Shown: positions 49,370-59,386, counted from the stretch's first letter. The stretch is 64,000 bases of DNA from Taibaiella sp965229095 (GCA_965229095.1 OZ245855.1:4898001-4962000), one strand, 5' to 3'. The notes: a model not told the origin generated them from the letters alone. Translations and numbers: made by a program.

Positions 49370-50368
49370 ATGACCATAGCCATCCTGGACGATTACCAAC
49401 ATATCATCGAAACGCTTGATTGTTTTAAAATAATAGCGGGGCAAAGTATACTGATCCTGGATAAAACGGAAAAAGACCCGGAATTGCTTGCCCGGCAAAT
49501 AAAAGATGCGGAGGTTATCGTGCTTATCAGGGAGCGGACTGCTATAACGGAAGCGCTGTTGTCCCGTTTGCCGAACCTGAAACTGATTAGCCAGACCGGG
49601 AAAATAGCCGGGCATATAGATATGAATGCCTGCTCAAAGTATAACGTAGCGGTGGCCGAAGGTGTTGGTTCACCCATCGCACCCGCCGAACTTACCTGGA
49701 TACTGCTGATGAATGTGCTGCGTAAGATACCCGAAGCTATAAACGATATGAGCAAAGGCTTATGGCAAACCAATATCGGTTCGACCGTTTATGGGAAAAT
49801 GATAGGCATCTGGGGCTATGGTAAGATCGGTAAAAGGATAGCCGGGTATGCGGCAGCTTTTGGCGCTAAAGTCATTGTATGGGGCAGCGCCACCTCAAGG
49901 GAGCAGGCTGTAGCCGATGGCTATGAAGATGCGGTGACTCAGGGAAATTTTTTCCAAAAAGCAGATGTCGTTACACTGCATCTCCGGCTTACGGAAACGA
50001 CCAGGGGTATCGTAAAAGAGCGTGATCTGGAACAGATGCAGCCTACTGCTGTGCTGATCAATACGGCGAGGGCAGAGCTGATAGAAGAGGGCGCCTTGGT
50101 ACGATGCCTCCGGCGGGGAAGACCCGGTTTTGCAGGTGTGGATGTATACGAGGACGAACCGGTTTATAATAAGGATAATGAGTTGCTCCGGATGGCCAAT
50201 GTTACCTGTACGCCGCATCTGGGTTATGTAGCCTACAGCAGTTACGAGCTTTACTTTGGTAAGGCGTTTGAAAATGTGATGGCCTTTATCAATGGTAACC
50301 CGGTAAACATTGTCGATCCTGGAATATTACCTTCTCGGGGCATTAATAAGGATGGAACAAAGGAATAG
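49370..50368 (+). CDS. D-2-hydroxyacid dehydrogenase family protein
   Basis: NAD(P)-dependent dehydrogenase, 332 residues, with a split catalytic domain around a Rossmann core. The cofactor motif is GIWGYGKIGKRIAG and the catalytic triad is complete: Arg in LINTARAELI, Glu in DVYEDEPVY, His in CTPHLGY. N-terminal features such as ILDDYQ and LISQTGKIAGHID are typical of plant-type phosphoglycerate-dehydrogenase-like members. The substrate (2-hydroxyacid) is undetermined. Single gene; convergent with the following alpha/beta hydrolase with 33 nt between stops. In the 215 bp upstream I see only a weak 7-bp hairpin near 49259-49281. Confidence 0.9.
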   Translation: MTIAILDDYQHIIETLDCFKIIAGQSILILDKTEKDPELLARQIKDAEVIVLIRERTAITEALLSRLPNLKLISQTGKIAGHIDMNACSKYNVAVAEGVGSPIAPAELTWILLMNVLRKIPEAINDMSKGLWQTNIGSTVYGKMIGIWGYGKIGKRIAGYAAAFGAKVIVWGSATSREQAVADGYEDAVTQGNFFQKADVVTLHLRLTETTRGIVKERDLEQMQPTAVLINTARAELIEEGALVRCLRRGRPGFAGVDVYEDEPVYNKDNELLRMANVTCTPHLGYVAYSSYELYFGKAFENVMAFINGNPVNIVDPGILPSRGINKDGTKE

Positions 50369-50401
50369 ATATTGTCCCATGATGCGGGCACCTATATGCT
50401 C

Positions 50402-51160
50402 TCAATCTTTCAGGAAGCGCAGGATGTAACGGTTGATCTCGTCCCGCTGCGCTTGGGTGCCACGATCGTCCATATCGTTGTGGATCGTATGCGGTAGCTT
50501 AACGATCGTAATGCCGAGCGTCTTTTGTTCTTCGGCAGTGGGTAGCACTCCTTCGTCGGCCGGCTGGTCGCTTGAACGGAGAGAATACAGCTTGGGGTGC
50601 CTGGTCCTGGGAAAAGGCATTCGCCTGTTGTCCAGCGAAATTACTTTGTCGATAAGGCCGGGATATTTTTGGGCAAAGAGCATGCTCATGTCGCCCCCGT
50701 TGGAATGTCCGATCAGGGTTACATGCTTGTAATCGAGCTCCGGTTTTGTTCTTTTCAGTTCGTTGAGGACGAAGAGTATATTGGCTGCCCCGCGTTCCCA
50801 ATGGGGGCGGCGTACGACCTGGGGTATGCCCGCCGATGGAATGAGACTGTCGGTAGGCAATTCGTGCTGGATACTGGCCACATAATAGCCTGCGGCCGCC
50901 AGCCTGGTACACAGGTAGCTGTGGTTTTTATTGCTGCCGCTTTTATTGGCCTGGTAGCCATGGCTCACGATTACTACTCTGGGGTGGGCTACGGATTTTA
51001 CCGGCAGGTACAAGGCAACAGGTATGTTGCGCTGTCTGGAAGCATCAAAAAGGTTAAGGCTGTCCTGCCTGATCGTCTGGCTTTGCGCGGGATGATTTAA
51101 AACAAAACAACCTGCCAACAGCAGGCAGGTAAAGACATGGAGCACCTTGATATGGTTCAT
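50402..51160 (-). CDS. Alpha/beta hydrolase, exported lipoprotein-like
   Basis: 252 residues. The hydrophobic N-terminus VLHVFTCLLLAGCFVLN contains LAGC, a possible lipobox, so the enzyme is probably periplasmic. The fold markers are the oxyanion region VVIVSHGYQANKSG, the nucleophile Ser in LIGHSNGGDMS, an acid region near SSDQPADEG and a late His in HTIHNDMDDRG. It resembles uncharacterised dienelactone-hydrolase- or chlorophyllase-like hydrolases; the ester or amide substrate is unknown. Divergent from the SnoaL-like gene. Confidence 0.82.
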   Translation of the reverse strand: MNHIKVLHVFTCLLLAGCFVLNHPAQSQTIRQDSLNLFDASRQRNIPVALYLPVKSVAHPRVVIVSHGYQANKSGSNKNHSYLCTRLAAAGYYVASIQHELPTDSLIPSAGIPQVVRRPHWERGAANILFVLNELKRTKPELDYKHVTLIGHSNGGDMSMLFAQKYPGLIDKVISLDNRRMPFPRTRHPKLYSLRSSDQPADEGVLPTAEEQKTLGITIVKLPHTIHNDMDDRGTQAQRDEINRYILRFLKD

Positions 51161-51356
51161 GGGAATGGGGCGTTTAACGCTACAAAAATAAATAAAAGCC
51201 TATTCCGTCGGTTCAGGCGAAAGTGCGAAAATTTTGACCGGGAGGCCTGGCCGGTTGAGCTGTAGTACCGGTCATAATTGTGGAAAAGGTTGTCGCAAAA
51301 GCGGAAGGGCTGAAGGATAGCGCGTATATTTGTATACAACACCAAAGCCCCTTATT

Positions 51357-51809
51357 ATGACCCATAAAGAACTTATTGAACACTTTTATACTTGCTTTGC
51401 CAGGGCCGACGCGGAAGGCATGGTGGCTTGCTATGCCGATGATATCGCTTTTGAAGATCCTGCCTTCGGGCCCTTGCATGGAGATGATGCCCGGAACATG
51501 TGGCGCATGCTGGTGAACCCGGGTCTGAAGCTGAAGTTCAGCAATGTTTGGGCCGAAGGCGATAAAGGAGGTGCGCATTGGGAGGCGGAATACACCTTCA
51601 GCAAGACAGGCCGGAAGGTGTTGAACAAAATAGATGCTTCCTTTGAATTTAAGAACGGCAGGATCAGTAAGCATAACGACCGTTTCGACTTCTGGAACTG
51701 GGCCGGGCAAGCCCTGGGTACTCCCGGCAAGTTGCTGGGTTGGACTTCTTTCCTTAAAAATAAAGTAAGAGCCCAGGCGCTCGACCGTTTGCATCACTTT
51801 AAAAAATAA
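51357..51809 (+). CDS. SnoaL/NTF2-like domain protein
   Basis: 150 residues from the ATG at 51357 (MTHKELIEHFYTCF); a non-ATG extension from 51330 is unlikely. The cone-shaped NTF2-like fold is suggested by IEHFYTCFARADAEGMVACY, the acidic strand DIAFEDPAFGPLHG, and the ending ISKHNDRFDFWNWAGQALG, which is typical of limonene-epoxide-hydrolase or ketosteroid-isomerase-like SnoaL proteins. The precise activity is unknown. It is 17 nt before a GNAT acetyltransferase and likely cotranscribed; a TATATTTG box at 51325-51332 may be the -7 element of this pair. Confidence 0.85.
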   Translation: MTHKELIEHFYTCFARADAEGMVACYADDIAFEDPAFGPLHGDDARNMWRMLVNPGLKLKFSNVWAEGDKGGAHWEAEYTFSKTGRKVLNKIDASFEFKNGRISKHNDRFDFWNWAGQALGTPGKLLGWTSFLKNKVRAQALDRLHHFKK

Positions 51810-51826
51810 TAACGCTACCTGCTATT

Positions 51827-52258
51827 ATGAGTATTGCGATAAGAGCTATGCAACCGGGTGATGCCGCTGCTGTCAACCTGCTTTCGGCACAATTGGGCTA
51901 CCCCCATCCTGTAGCCGAAACCATTACCCGGATAAACCATATGCTGCAGAACGAAAAAGATCATCTGCTGGTGGCTACTGAAGGGGCTGTGGTTATAGGC
52001 TGGATGCATGTTTATAAAACGATGTGGCTGGAATCGGGTGTATTTGCCGAGATCGCGGCGCTTGTTGTGGACGAGCAGCAGAGGGGGAAGGGAGCGGGTG
52101 AGCTGCTGGTGGAAACAGCTAAAGTATGGTGCATGGCCCAGGGTTGCTCCAGGCTGAAGGTAAGGAGTAACGTGGTCCGGACCCGGGCGCATCAATTTTA
52201 CCGGAAGGCGGGGTTTAAGGAAACGAAGGAAAGCAAGGTTTTTGAAATGGACCTGTAA
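51827..52258 (+). CDS. GNAT family N-acetyltransferase
   Basis: Acetyl-CoA-dependent acetyltransferase, 143 residues. The fold markers are the N-terminal strand IAIRAMQPGDAAAV, the beta4 strand AEIAALVVDEQQRGKGAGEL with the pyrophosphate-binding RGKGAG loop, and the C-terminal AHQFYRKAGFKETKES (motif B). The substrate, a small molecule or protein amine, cannot be predicted. It follows the SnoaL-like gene closely and ends at a strong hairpin shared with the convergent lipoprotein gene. Confidence 0.92.
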   Translation: MSIAIRAMQPGDAAAVNLLSAQLGYPHPVAETITRINHMLQNEKDHLLVATEGAVVIGWMHVYKTMWLESGVFAEIAALVVDEQQRGKGAGELLVETAKVWCMAQGCSRLKVRSNVVRTRAHQFYRKAGFKETKESKVFEMDL

Positions 52259-52294
52259 GGTAAAAAGAGGAAGAAAACACTTCCTCTTTTTACC
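52259..52294 (+). terminator. Bidirectional terminator
   Basis: 15-bp perfect stem, GGTAAAAAGAGGAAG (52259-52273) with CTTCCTCTTTTTACC (52280-52294), 6-nt loop, with T tracts inside the stem on both strands; between convergent genes. Confidence 0.8.
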
Positions 52295-52312
52295 GGTCTG
52301 CTTTATGTTTTA

Positions 52313-52960
52313 TTAATTCAAATGATAGCGTATGAGTCTCCGTTCCCTGTATCGTGCCTGGCCTGCAAAAAATGGAATGGTCGCGGAAACAATACCGATG
52401 TCTTTCGCATGACGCTGATGCAGGTAGCGATGTTTGCCATATATCTGGTATCCCGGGTACATTTCATAGGTTGTCTTGAAGTTTAAGGTAGTATAGGGGC
52501 CGGCGGGTGTGTTATAATAGGTGGCGCCGCTCTCCATCTGTTCCTTAGCCACAGCCATAGTATCCGGTGGAGTGCCCATGGCGGTCACTACCGTAGAAAA
52601 AGCAGTGGTAAAATCTTTTGAAGAGAAACGGATGCTGCCTGCATCATCTACAAGATAATGCAGCGAATCCCTTAACCAGTGGTTGTGTATTTTGTCGTTT
52701 AAAGGTATGAGACTACTGAGGTAATAATAACGGTTGCCGTTAATCACGGTGTCTTTGGTAATCGAGCAACTATCGTATTCATTCAGGGGCGGGCCTTGTC
52801 CCAGGCTATCCACATCAAAGATCTGGTAGACCCAGTAATTGCCCACTTTAAGCTGGGTGTAATTGTCGTAATGCTCCGGTTCCGGTTCTGGTGTGCCTTT
52901 ATCCTTGCATGCAACTGCCAGGCAGGCCGTTGCGATGAACAGAGGAGTTAATTTTTTCAT
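52313..52960 (-). CDS. Hypothetical lipoprotein
   Basis: 215 residues from the ATG complement at 52958-52960, giving a lipoprotein signal MKKLTPLFIATACLAVACKD with Cys near residue 18; a longer frame upstream adds MPRLFIYKIIP. After an acidic/proline linker (GTPEPEPEHYD) comes YTQLKVGNYWVYQIFDVDSL, a start seen in many uncharacterised Bacteroidota surface lipoproteins, then beta-rich sequence. I recognise no function. It may be exposed at the cell surface. It lies downstream of the giant subtilase but behind that gene's terminator. Confidence 0.75.
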   Translation of the reverse strand: MKKLTPLFIATACLAVACKDKGTPEPEPEHYDNYTQLKVGNYWVYQIFDVDSLGQGPPLNEYDSCSITKDTVINGNRYYYLSSLIPLNDKIHNHWLRDSLHYLVDDAGSIRFSSKDFTTAFSTVVTAMGTPPDTMAVAKEQMESGATYYNTPAGPYTTLNFKTTYEMYPGYQIYGKHRYLHQRHAKDIGIVSATIPFFAGQARYRERRLIRYHLN

Positions 52961-53020
52961 AGGAATAATTTTATAAATGAATAAACGCGGCAAGAGCTGT
53001 CCATATTGTATCCTGAAAAC

Positions 53021-53052
53021 AAAATACCCCGGCGATGGTGCCGGGGTATTTT
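53021..53052 (-). terminator. Terminator downstream of the subtilase gene
   Basis: 13-bp perfect stem AAAATACCCCGGC/GCCGGGGTATTTT with 6-nt loop; on the minus strand it runs into TTTTGTTTT. The 140 bp between it and the subtilase stop at 53196 contain nothing I recognise. Confidence 0.75.
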
Positions 53053-53195
53053 TTGAAAGATAAATTAATTTACTGTCGTTACGGATATCAGGAATACCCG
53101 GGATGCTTCACTCCATATGCTACGCAAATTTCGTTCAGCATGACCAGTAGGAGTGATTGTTATCTAAATACGGGTAGCCAGCATAAACTATTCCT

Positions 53196-56100
53196 TTACT
53201 GGTACACGATCTTAAATTCCCATTTGTCTTTAGCGCTTACTACCTTAAGCACATAGAGACCGGAAGACAGCCCCATACGGGAAAGGTCGAAAGTATGTTT
53301 CCCATTATAACTGTTTGTTTCGGTAAACCCGGAGATCACCCGTTGTCCTGTAATGGTATAGATCGACCATTGCAGGCCATCGTTGGTACCTTTGAACCAT
53401 TCCAGGTTCAATACGCCGTTGCGCACAGGGTTAGGATATACCATAACCGAACCTTCTGCTCCTGCCCAGCTCACACTGCGGATCAGGCTCAGGTATTGGC
53501 CGCCGCCTTGTACGGTGTACCTGATCCTGTAGTACATGGTGGGGCCGTTGACCAGCACGGGGGTATCGATATAGCTATAGCCCCGGCCGTTTTGTCCTAT
53601 GGCGTTTATCGTTGCAACAGTTACAAAATTCATGTTGGCGTCTGCTCTTTGCACTTCATACTTAATGGTGCTGACATCTATGTTGGAAACCCAGTTGAGC
53701 AAGGCATGACGGGCGCCATAATGCACGGCGCTAAAGTCGAAGAGATTGGCCGCCAAAGATTGGTCTTTGGTGGGGCCGCCATCATTAAACCAGAATTCGG
53801 AGAAGGACCTCACCTTGGTTTCCGCATAATAACCGATATCGTAAGGTACCCAGGTTATCCTTCCTTTAGGAATAAAAGTGTAGTTGCCGTTTTTATTGTC
53901 GGCCAGGGTGTTGTTCTCAATGGCCTTGTCCGGATCGTCGTACTTGGTGATGCCCAGGCCCTGTACTTCCCGCACTTTACTACAGGAATAGCATTCCTTG
54001 TCTTCTCTTACGATCCGCATGGCTTCATCGGGAATATAAAAACGCAGGGTAACGCTGTCGCCCGGTGCATTGGCGGTTTGTATGGTGAAGTTTTTGGGAA
54101 GATAGTATTGCGTGCTATCCTCGTTGATGAATTGTGTATGCTTGTAGTCCTGGACCGCAGTAAGGCCCAATGCAGTGTTACTGTTCAACAAGGTCAGCCC
54201 AATGTCGTTAGCCTCGATAAAATCTGCCGTTTGCCCTGCGGCTATGTTCTGTGTACTTACGGCAGAAAATTGACTTTGATTAAAAATAGGATGCACCAGG
54301 TCATATATATGTATGTCGTCGACAGCAATGCCTTCGTATTCGGCGCCCTGGTCCGATTTCAGCACGAAACGGAAGGAGACTATTGGCTCATCATTGGGCA
54401 ATGCGTAAGTAGCAACGTGCCAGTAATCCTCCCCTGTTTTGGTCCATGCCTGTGCCGAATCATTATTGTACCAATTGGTGCCCATGCCTGCCTGTCCTAA
54501 TCTTTGCCAGTTATGACCGTCGTGGCTGTATTCCACATAGGCCTGGTCGAATACCGAAGTGCCCGGGTCTTCAATGTCCGTAGCAAGATTAAAGCTCAGC
54601 ATGGGCTTGCTCATCGTACTGACGTCGAAGCAGGGGGAGTAAAGAAAGGAGTATTCCAGTTTGTTGTAATTGCCTTGCAGTTTGGTTTTCCATGCCTTGC
54701 TGCCACTAGCGGCATGGTTTATTTTGGGTGAGTTGGGTGTGCCGTATTCCCAGGAGCTATTATTGCCATCGGCATAGAAGTAGCCGTCGTTGGTTTCGAA
54801 ATTCTGCAGGTAAGGAAATGCAGCGATCACCGGCTGGTTCTTGATGCTGAAGTTCATGATGCTGTCGTTCAGCCTGTAGGTATCTGTGGGTACATAAATC
54901 CAGGCCGAGAGATTATAAGTGGTATTGGCCGACAGGTCCATGGGTTGACTGAAGGTGTACTCGGCTGTATCCTTCCCGGGGATGGAGTCGATGATCCCGG
55001 ATACAACGGGTTGCCCGTCGAGTTGATAATGAACCGCTATATTGTGTACCGTATTGTTGACTCCGTTCCGCACTTTTATCCTCATAGGGACATTGGCGCT
55101 TAGCCCGCAGTTGTAATGATACACCGAATCTATAGACAGCAACTGTACATCGTCCGTAACCAGGTACAGCTTGAAATTATCCATAGTAAGGCCGTTGCCG
55201 AAATAGGTTGCGGAAATGAGGGAAGTATCGTACTGGGTAAACCTGACCTGGGTACTGGAAGAGAAGGTCTGTCCGCCGGCAGCCAGTATATCGGTAAGCG
55301 ACAAGGAGCCGGAATTGTAGATCACGCCCAGGTTAGCGGTATCGATATGGTATTGCAATAGCGGCAGCCAGGGATCGCTATCGCTGCCGCGTACCCAGAC
55401 CATATTGCCGGTATCGAATTTGGGGATGCCGTGCATCAGGTAATCGAACTCACACCTTACTTCCCAATTGGTGACATTATAATTACTCAGGTTAAAGGTA
55501 CTGGTGAGGGTATTGTAACTGCTGCCGGGGATATTGTCTCTTTGGTTGCCGGCATTATCCATACTGGCCGACCTGGTGCCGGCAATCGTGATGGCGCTGT
55601 TGACATAGCTGCGCAGGCGTCCTTTGGGCTGGCTTTGGGTAAAGTCCCATCTGTCGGCGCCATCGATGCCTGTAATACTTCTGCCTACAGCGTCCAGCAT
55701 GCCGGTTGCCTCAAAGCCTTCGGTATAGCCTCCGCTGAGGTTCATTACGGGGTTGGCCAGTTGTTTGATCGTCATCACCACGGTATCGTTGACCGTTACG
55801 GGATCGGCAAGCGCCTGGTTGGTTACGGCAACAGTGACCTGGTAATTGCCGGGCGCGGCCAAATTAAGGTTGCCCAGGATGATCTGCCTGTTGCCTGCTG
55901 CACTGATAAGGTCGGTATAGTTCTGGCTTATCCATGGACCGCTGTTTACTTTGTAGGACACCCTGTAGTTATTGGCAGCCTGATCGTCGAGGTTGTTGAT
56001 CAACACGGTTAAAGGTTGCGTTGCTCCCAGCGAAGTGCTGGTAAATTGCCTGCCGGTGACCGGTGCTACGATGCGGTTCAGCCTGAGATCGCCATGGGCG

Positions 56101-58541
56101 GTGGTGCCGGTGCAACTACCGTCTACAGGGAGGCGGTTCACAGCTATGGCACGCATGCCCAGGCTGCCATTGATTGCCGGTGCAACCGATACCCAATAAG
56201 TGCTATCCGAACTGAGGCCGGTAAAGGTATAGCTGGTTCCGGTGATCGTGGTCAGCGGTACCATTTCCGGTCCCGACTTTTTATAGATACGGTAACTGCT
56301 TGCGCCAGGTATGGCATTCCAGTTGATCTTGATCCCGCCCGGGCATTGTTCGGCTACAGGATTAAGGTTGACAACCGGCCTGCCCAGTAAGGTAAAAGGC
56401 TGGCTTTGCGATTGCTGGCTGGTGTTGTTGCGCTGTATCCTTACCAGGCATTGATTGGAAGCGATGGTAACAGGAGGGAACCAAATGTAGAATCTTTCGT
56501 TGGCGCCTACATTATTGTTGATCGTATTCCAGCTGCTGCCATTGTCGGTGGAGTAAGATATGGTAAATGTATTGGTTCCCGGAGAGGCTTCCCAGAAAAG
56601 GATCATGGAATCGCTGAGGCTCAGTGATTCGCCGCCGAAAGGATATTGCAGGCTTACAGCGTCGGGAATAAAATCATAAGCTACAAAATATTCCTGGTTG
56701 ATCTCCGGTACATTGAATCCTTTTACTTTGATGGTATAAGCGCCTGCCACAGGGTTGTTCAAGGTGACCTGCTCTACATTGTTCAAGCGGTCTATGCCTG
56801 CTGTTGCGGGCGTGGCTACCTGCGAAGGCAGGGTATCCAGTATGAGGGGGAGCAATACTGTGGAAGATGGCGTTACTACGGTTAGGTCAAGGTCGTTGAT
56901 CAGGGCATGGGTAGTTAATGGGGCCGAAGCGGCATCGTTCCAATAAAGCATCACCTTGGCTTTAGCCGTATTGGCCGGAATATTGAGTGTGAAAGTCTGC
57001 TCCTGTGCGGTATTGATGGTGCCCGAAAAATATTGCACGTTATCCATCATGGCCAGGGAGTGGCCCATATTCATTAATCCAAAACCATAACGGAAATCAG
57101 GGCCCGGTATATCGATATCCGTCGCGCCGTTCATCAATAAAGTTTTGATCAATGCCCCGCGAGGGTTCTGCCCACCGTGCAATTGCCGGTAGCGTTGGTA
57201 CAGCAAAGCGGAAGCACCGGTTACATTGGGACAGGCAATACTGGTGCCGGAATTAAGGTCGTAATTGTTGTTGTCGATGCAGGAAACCACCCTGGCGCCA
57301 ATGGCTGTGATCTCGGGTTTTAAGCGGCCGTCTTTTACCGGTCCCCTTGCCGAAGTAGGGTGATCGATTGCCGGAGGTTTGCCGATATCCCCCACAGTCA
57401 ACACGTTCTTGGCCGTCTGGTACGAACCGGCAACCGTGGCATACCCCAGCGGGTAAGGGCTGCAGGTTTTCTTACCGTCATTGCCTGCGGCAAAAATGGT
57501 CAGCAGATCCGGTATGTCCAGCATCTGCTGGTCGCAGTACTGTGTATAAATGTCGTAAGTGCCTGCATAGTTGCAATCGCCTAATATATTGCCATAAGAG
57601 TTGTTGGAGGTTACCATGTCAAAGTCATGGTAATAAGTAGCGCCATTGGAAATGATCTGGCTGAAGTAATCGGTAACTATCGAAGCAGCCGGTGCAAAAC
57701 CTTTGTAGCGTTCGTCCTTAATGCCATTGCCGGCCATAGTACCTGTAGTATGAAAAGCATGGGTGCTCACCAGTATGGGGTTGAAGCTCCGTACACGGTC
57801 TATATAGTCGATATGGACGGGATCCGATTCGTCGCCGATGCCCACGGTTATTCCTTCGCCGTGAAGATTATGCCCGCCAAGGCTTAGCGGCTGGTGCGCC
57901 CCTTGTGTATTGGTAAACGCGATGGCCTGGTTGTTGAGTGTTTGCGGGGTGAACAGCGGATTGATAAATCGTACGAAAGGTGCTGCTGCTAGGGCGGTTA
58001 TTTTTTTGCCGGTGATCATCACTTCCCATACGTCCTGGTCTTTCCAGTTTTGGGTAAGGGACAATCGCGCTTCATAACTATCCAGCTTTTCCTGCACCGT
58101 TTCCCTGCTCATACCCTTGGCTACAGATACCAGTACGGTCCGGATCTCTTCCTGGTTAAGGGTTGCATCCAATAACAAGGGATTGATCTTGTCTTTGGCC
58201 ATTACAACAGACCAGCTATCTATGCCTGCCTGTTGCAACAAAACCGCCGTAGGTTTTGTGCTGATTACCGCGAGGTAAACATTGGGCTGTATATTGCCCT
58301 CAAGGGTAATACCCGATGCCCTGAGTAAGGCCTTGTCGGGGGCCTTGTTGAAGTGCAGGTATACCTGTGCCAGGTTATTACCTGTAAGGTCTTTCTCTAT
58401 AGCCTGAATTAAAAAACCGGTATTTGCCTGCAGGCTTGCTTCACGACCGGATAGCTGTATAAAAGCTGCCGGCTTTTGCTGTGCCCGTGCTATAGTAAAA
58501 GAGAACAATAAAAGTGAACCAAGGGTAAATATTTTTCTCAT
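53196..58541 (-). CDS. Giant S8 subtilisin-like protease with T9SS sorting domain
   Basis: Secreted serine protease, 1781 residues. Signal peptide to about residue 20 (FSFTIARAQ); pro-region to about 200; S8 catalytic domain with Asp237 (GIGDES), His264 (AFHTTGTMAG), the oxyanion Asn region (VTSNNSYGN) and Ser434 (NSGTSIACPN). Next come a P/proprotein-like beta domain, fibronectin-type modules (KINWNAIPGASSYRIYKK) and MAM-like or adhesive beta domains, ending in a type A T9SS tail (VMVYPNPVRNGVLNLEW...KIVYQ). It should cross the outer membrane by the type IX system. It is large for its class, with over 1,100 residues after the catalytic core, suggesting binding to a polymer or the cell surface. 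Confidence 0.94.
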   Translation of the reverse strand: MRKIFTLGSLLLFSFTIARAQQKPAAFIQLSGREASLQANTGFLIQAIEKDLTGNNLAQVYLHFNKAPDKALLRASGITLEGNIQPNVYLAVISTKPTAVLLQQAGIDSWSVVMAKDKINPLLLDATLNQEEIRTVLVSVAKGMSRETVQEKLDSYEARLSLTQNWKDQDVWEVMITGKKITALAAAPFVRFINPLFTPQTLNNQAIAFTNTQGAHQPLSLGGHNLHGEGITVGIGDESDPVHIDYIDRVRSFNPILVSTHAFHTTGTMAGNGIKDERYKGFAPAASIVTDYFSQIISNGATYYHDFDMVTSNNSYGNILGDCNYAGTYDIYTQYCDQQMLDIPDLLTIFAAGNDGKKTCSPYPLGYATVAGSYQTAKNVLTVGDIGKPPAIDHPTSARGPVKDGRLKPEITAIGARVVSCIDNNNYDLNSGTSIACPNVTGASALLYQRYRQLHGGQNPRGALIKTLLMNGATDIDIPGPDFRYGFGLMNMGHSLAMMDNVQYFSGTINTAQEQTFTLNIPANTAKAKVMLYWNDAASAPLTTHALINDLDLTVVTPSSTVLLPLILDTLPSQVATPATAGIDRLNNVEQVTLNNPVAGAYTIKVKGFNVPEINQEYFVAYDFIPDAVSLQYPFGGESLSLSDSMILFWEASPGTNTFTISYSTDNGSSWNTINNNVGANERFYIWFPPVTIASNQCLVRIQRNNTSQQSQSQPFTLLGRPVVNLNPVAEQCPGGIKINWNAIPGASSYRIYKKSGPEMVPLTTITGTSYTFTGLSSDSTYWVSVAPAINGSLGMRAIAVNRLPVDGSCTGTTAHGDLRLNRIVAPVTGRQFTSTSLGATQPLTVLINNLDDQAANNYRVSYKVNSGPWISQNYTDLISAAGNRQIILGNLNLAAPGNYQVTVAVTNQALADPVTVNDTVVMTIKQLANPVMNLSGGYTEGFEATGMLDAVGRSITGIDGADRWDFTQSQPKGRLRSYVNSAITIAGTRSASMDNAGNQRDNIPGSSYNTLTSTFNLSNYNVTNWEVRCEFDYLMHGIPKFDTGNMVWVRGSDSDPWLPLLQYHIDTANLGVIYNSGSLSLTDILAAGGQTFSSSTQVRFTQYDTSLISATYFGNGLTMDNFKLYLVTDDVQLLSIDSVYHYNCGLSANVPMRIKVRNGVNNTVHNIAVHYQLDGQPVVSGIIDSIPGKDTAEYTFSQPMDLSANTTYNLSAWIYVPTDTYRLNDSIMNFSIKNQPVIAAFPYLQNFETNDGYFYADGNNSSWEYGTPNSPKINHAASGSKAWKTKLQGNYNKLEYSFLYSPCFDVSTMSKPMLSFNLATDIEDPGTSVFDQAYVEYSHDGHNWQRLGQAGMGTNWYNNDSAQAWTKTGEDYWHVATYALPNDEPIVSFRFVLKSDQGAEYEGIAVDDIHIYDLVHPIFNQSQFSAVSTQNIAAGQTADFIEANDIGLTLLNSNTALGLTAVQDYKHTQFINEDSTQYYLPKNFTIQTANAPGDSVTLRFYIPDEAMRIVREDKECYSCSKVREVQGLGITKYDDPDKAIENNTLADNKNGNYTFIPKGRITWVPYDIGYYAETKVRSFSEFWFNDGGPTKDQSLAANLFDFSAVHYGARHALLNWVSNIDVSTIKYEVQRADANMNFVTVATINAIGQNGRGYSYIDTPVLVNGPTMYYRIRYTVQGGGQYLSLIRSVSWAGAEGSVMVYPNPVRNGVLNLEWFKGTNDGLQWSIYTITGQRVISGFTETNSYNGKHTFDLSRMGLSSGLYVLKVVSAKDKWEFKIVYQ

Positions 58542-58796
58542 AAGTTCTTTGTTAAAGCCTGTACTGTAGGTGCTTTCAGGAAATAAATATACATATTCCT
58601 ACGTTAATGTTATTAACTATTCTTTTCCCAACCTATACCTTGAAAGACGGGTCTTTATAGGTGGAGGATAGTAAGCAGAACAATTCGCAAAAAAACAACA
58701 AGTATTCTTTGTTTTTGTAAATATTAAACTTTATCTTGTTCTATAATTTTACAAAATATGAAGAACACATTTACTCACTCTTAAACAAATGAAACT

Positions 58797-59267
58797 ATGC
58801 TCTTTCAACGTACTTATCGTTACAACACACCGTTGTCTGCCGAAGATATCAGGCAACGTCTTTTAGGTAAGCATATACTGGTTCATCATTTGGATTTTGA
58901 AATTCTTGAAAAGGAGCAAATGCTCAAGATCATACCTCATGCCGAGGATGCCAACGGCATAAAAACATTGCCTATCACTCATGTAGAAATGCAGGGTATG
59001 GGTACTTCCGGTACTAAAGTTATTGTTACTTCCAAGCCCCGGAAAATTGATGTCGGAGGTCCTTATCTGATCATCATCTTTTGTCTGTTCTGCATATTGG
59101 GCGCCAGCGCTTTTTACCTGATGAATCCATCGGAAAGCTACTGGCCTTCTTTATCCATGATCGGTGTAGGATTGCTTATCTTCATCATCTTCTGGTTGAG
59201 GATGGAAGCCGGCTATTTCGATTATACCCGTAAAATCCGCGACTTTATCAAACAGCATGTACGCTAA
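58797..59267 (+). CDS. Hypothetical membrane protein
   Basis: 156 residues. The first 85 are soluble and charged (LSAEDIRQRLLGKHILVHHL); then come two adjacent transmembrane helices, LIIIFCLFCILGASAFYLM and SLSMIGVGLLIFIIFWLRM, and a basic tail DYTRKIRDFIKQHVR. I recognise no family. It is a lone gene behind 255 bp of AT-rich DNA in which I see nothing else, and it converges on the YtxH/holin cluster across a shared terminator. Confidence 0.65.
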   Translation: MLFQRTYRYNTPLSAEDIRQRLLGKHILVHHLDFEILEKEQMLKIIPHAEDANGIKTLPITHVEMQGMGTSGTKVIVTSKPRKIDVGGPYLIIIFCLFCILGASAFYLMNPSESYWPSLSMIGVGLLIFIIFWLRMEAGYFDYTRKIRDFIKQHVR

Positions 59268-59349
59268 GCCGCCAAAAAGGAAAGCGCTTGTTTGGTTTTG
59301 TTTCCCTATAGCAATTAATAAAAAGCCAGTGACCACCGGCTTATAAGAT

Positions 59350-59386
59350 AAATATCCTCCGGACGATAAGACCGGAGGATATTTTT
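59350..59386 (+). terminator. Bidirectional terminator
   Basis: 13-bp stem AAATATCCTCCGG (59350-59362) with CCGGAGGATATTT (59372-59384), 9-nt loop, then TT; between convergent genes. Confidence 0.8.

Noticed and set aside
53295..54500. 401-codon open frame on the plus strand
   Set aside because: Antisense to the subtilase C-terminal region; no start context, signal peptide or recognised motif.
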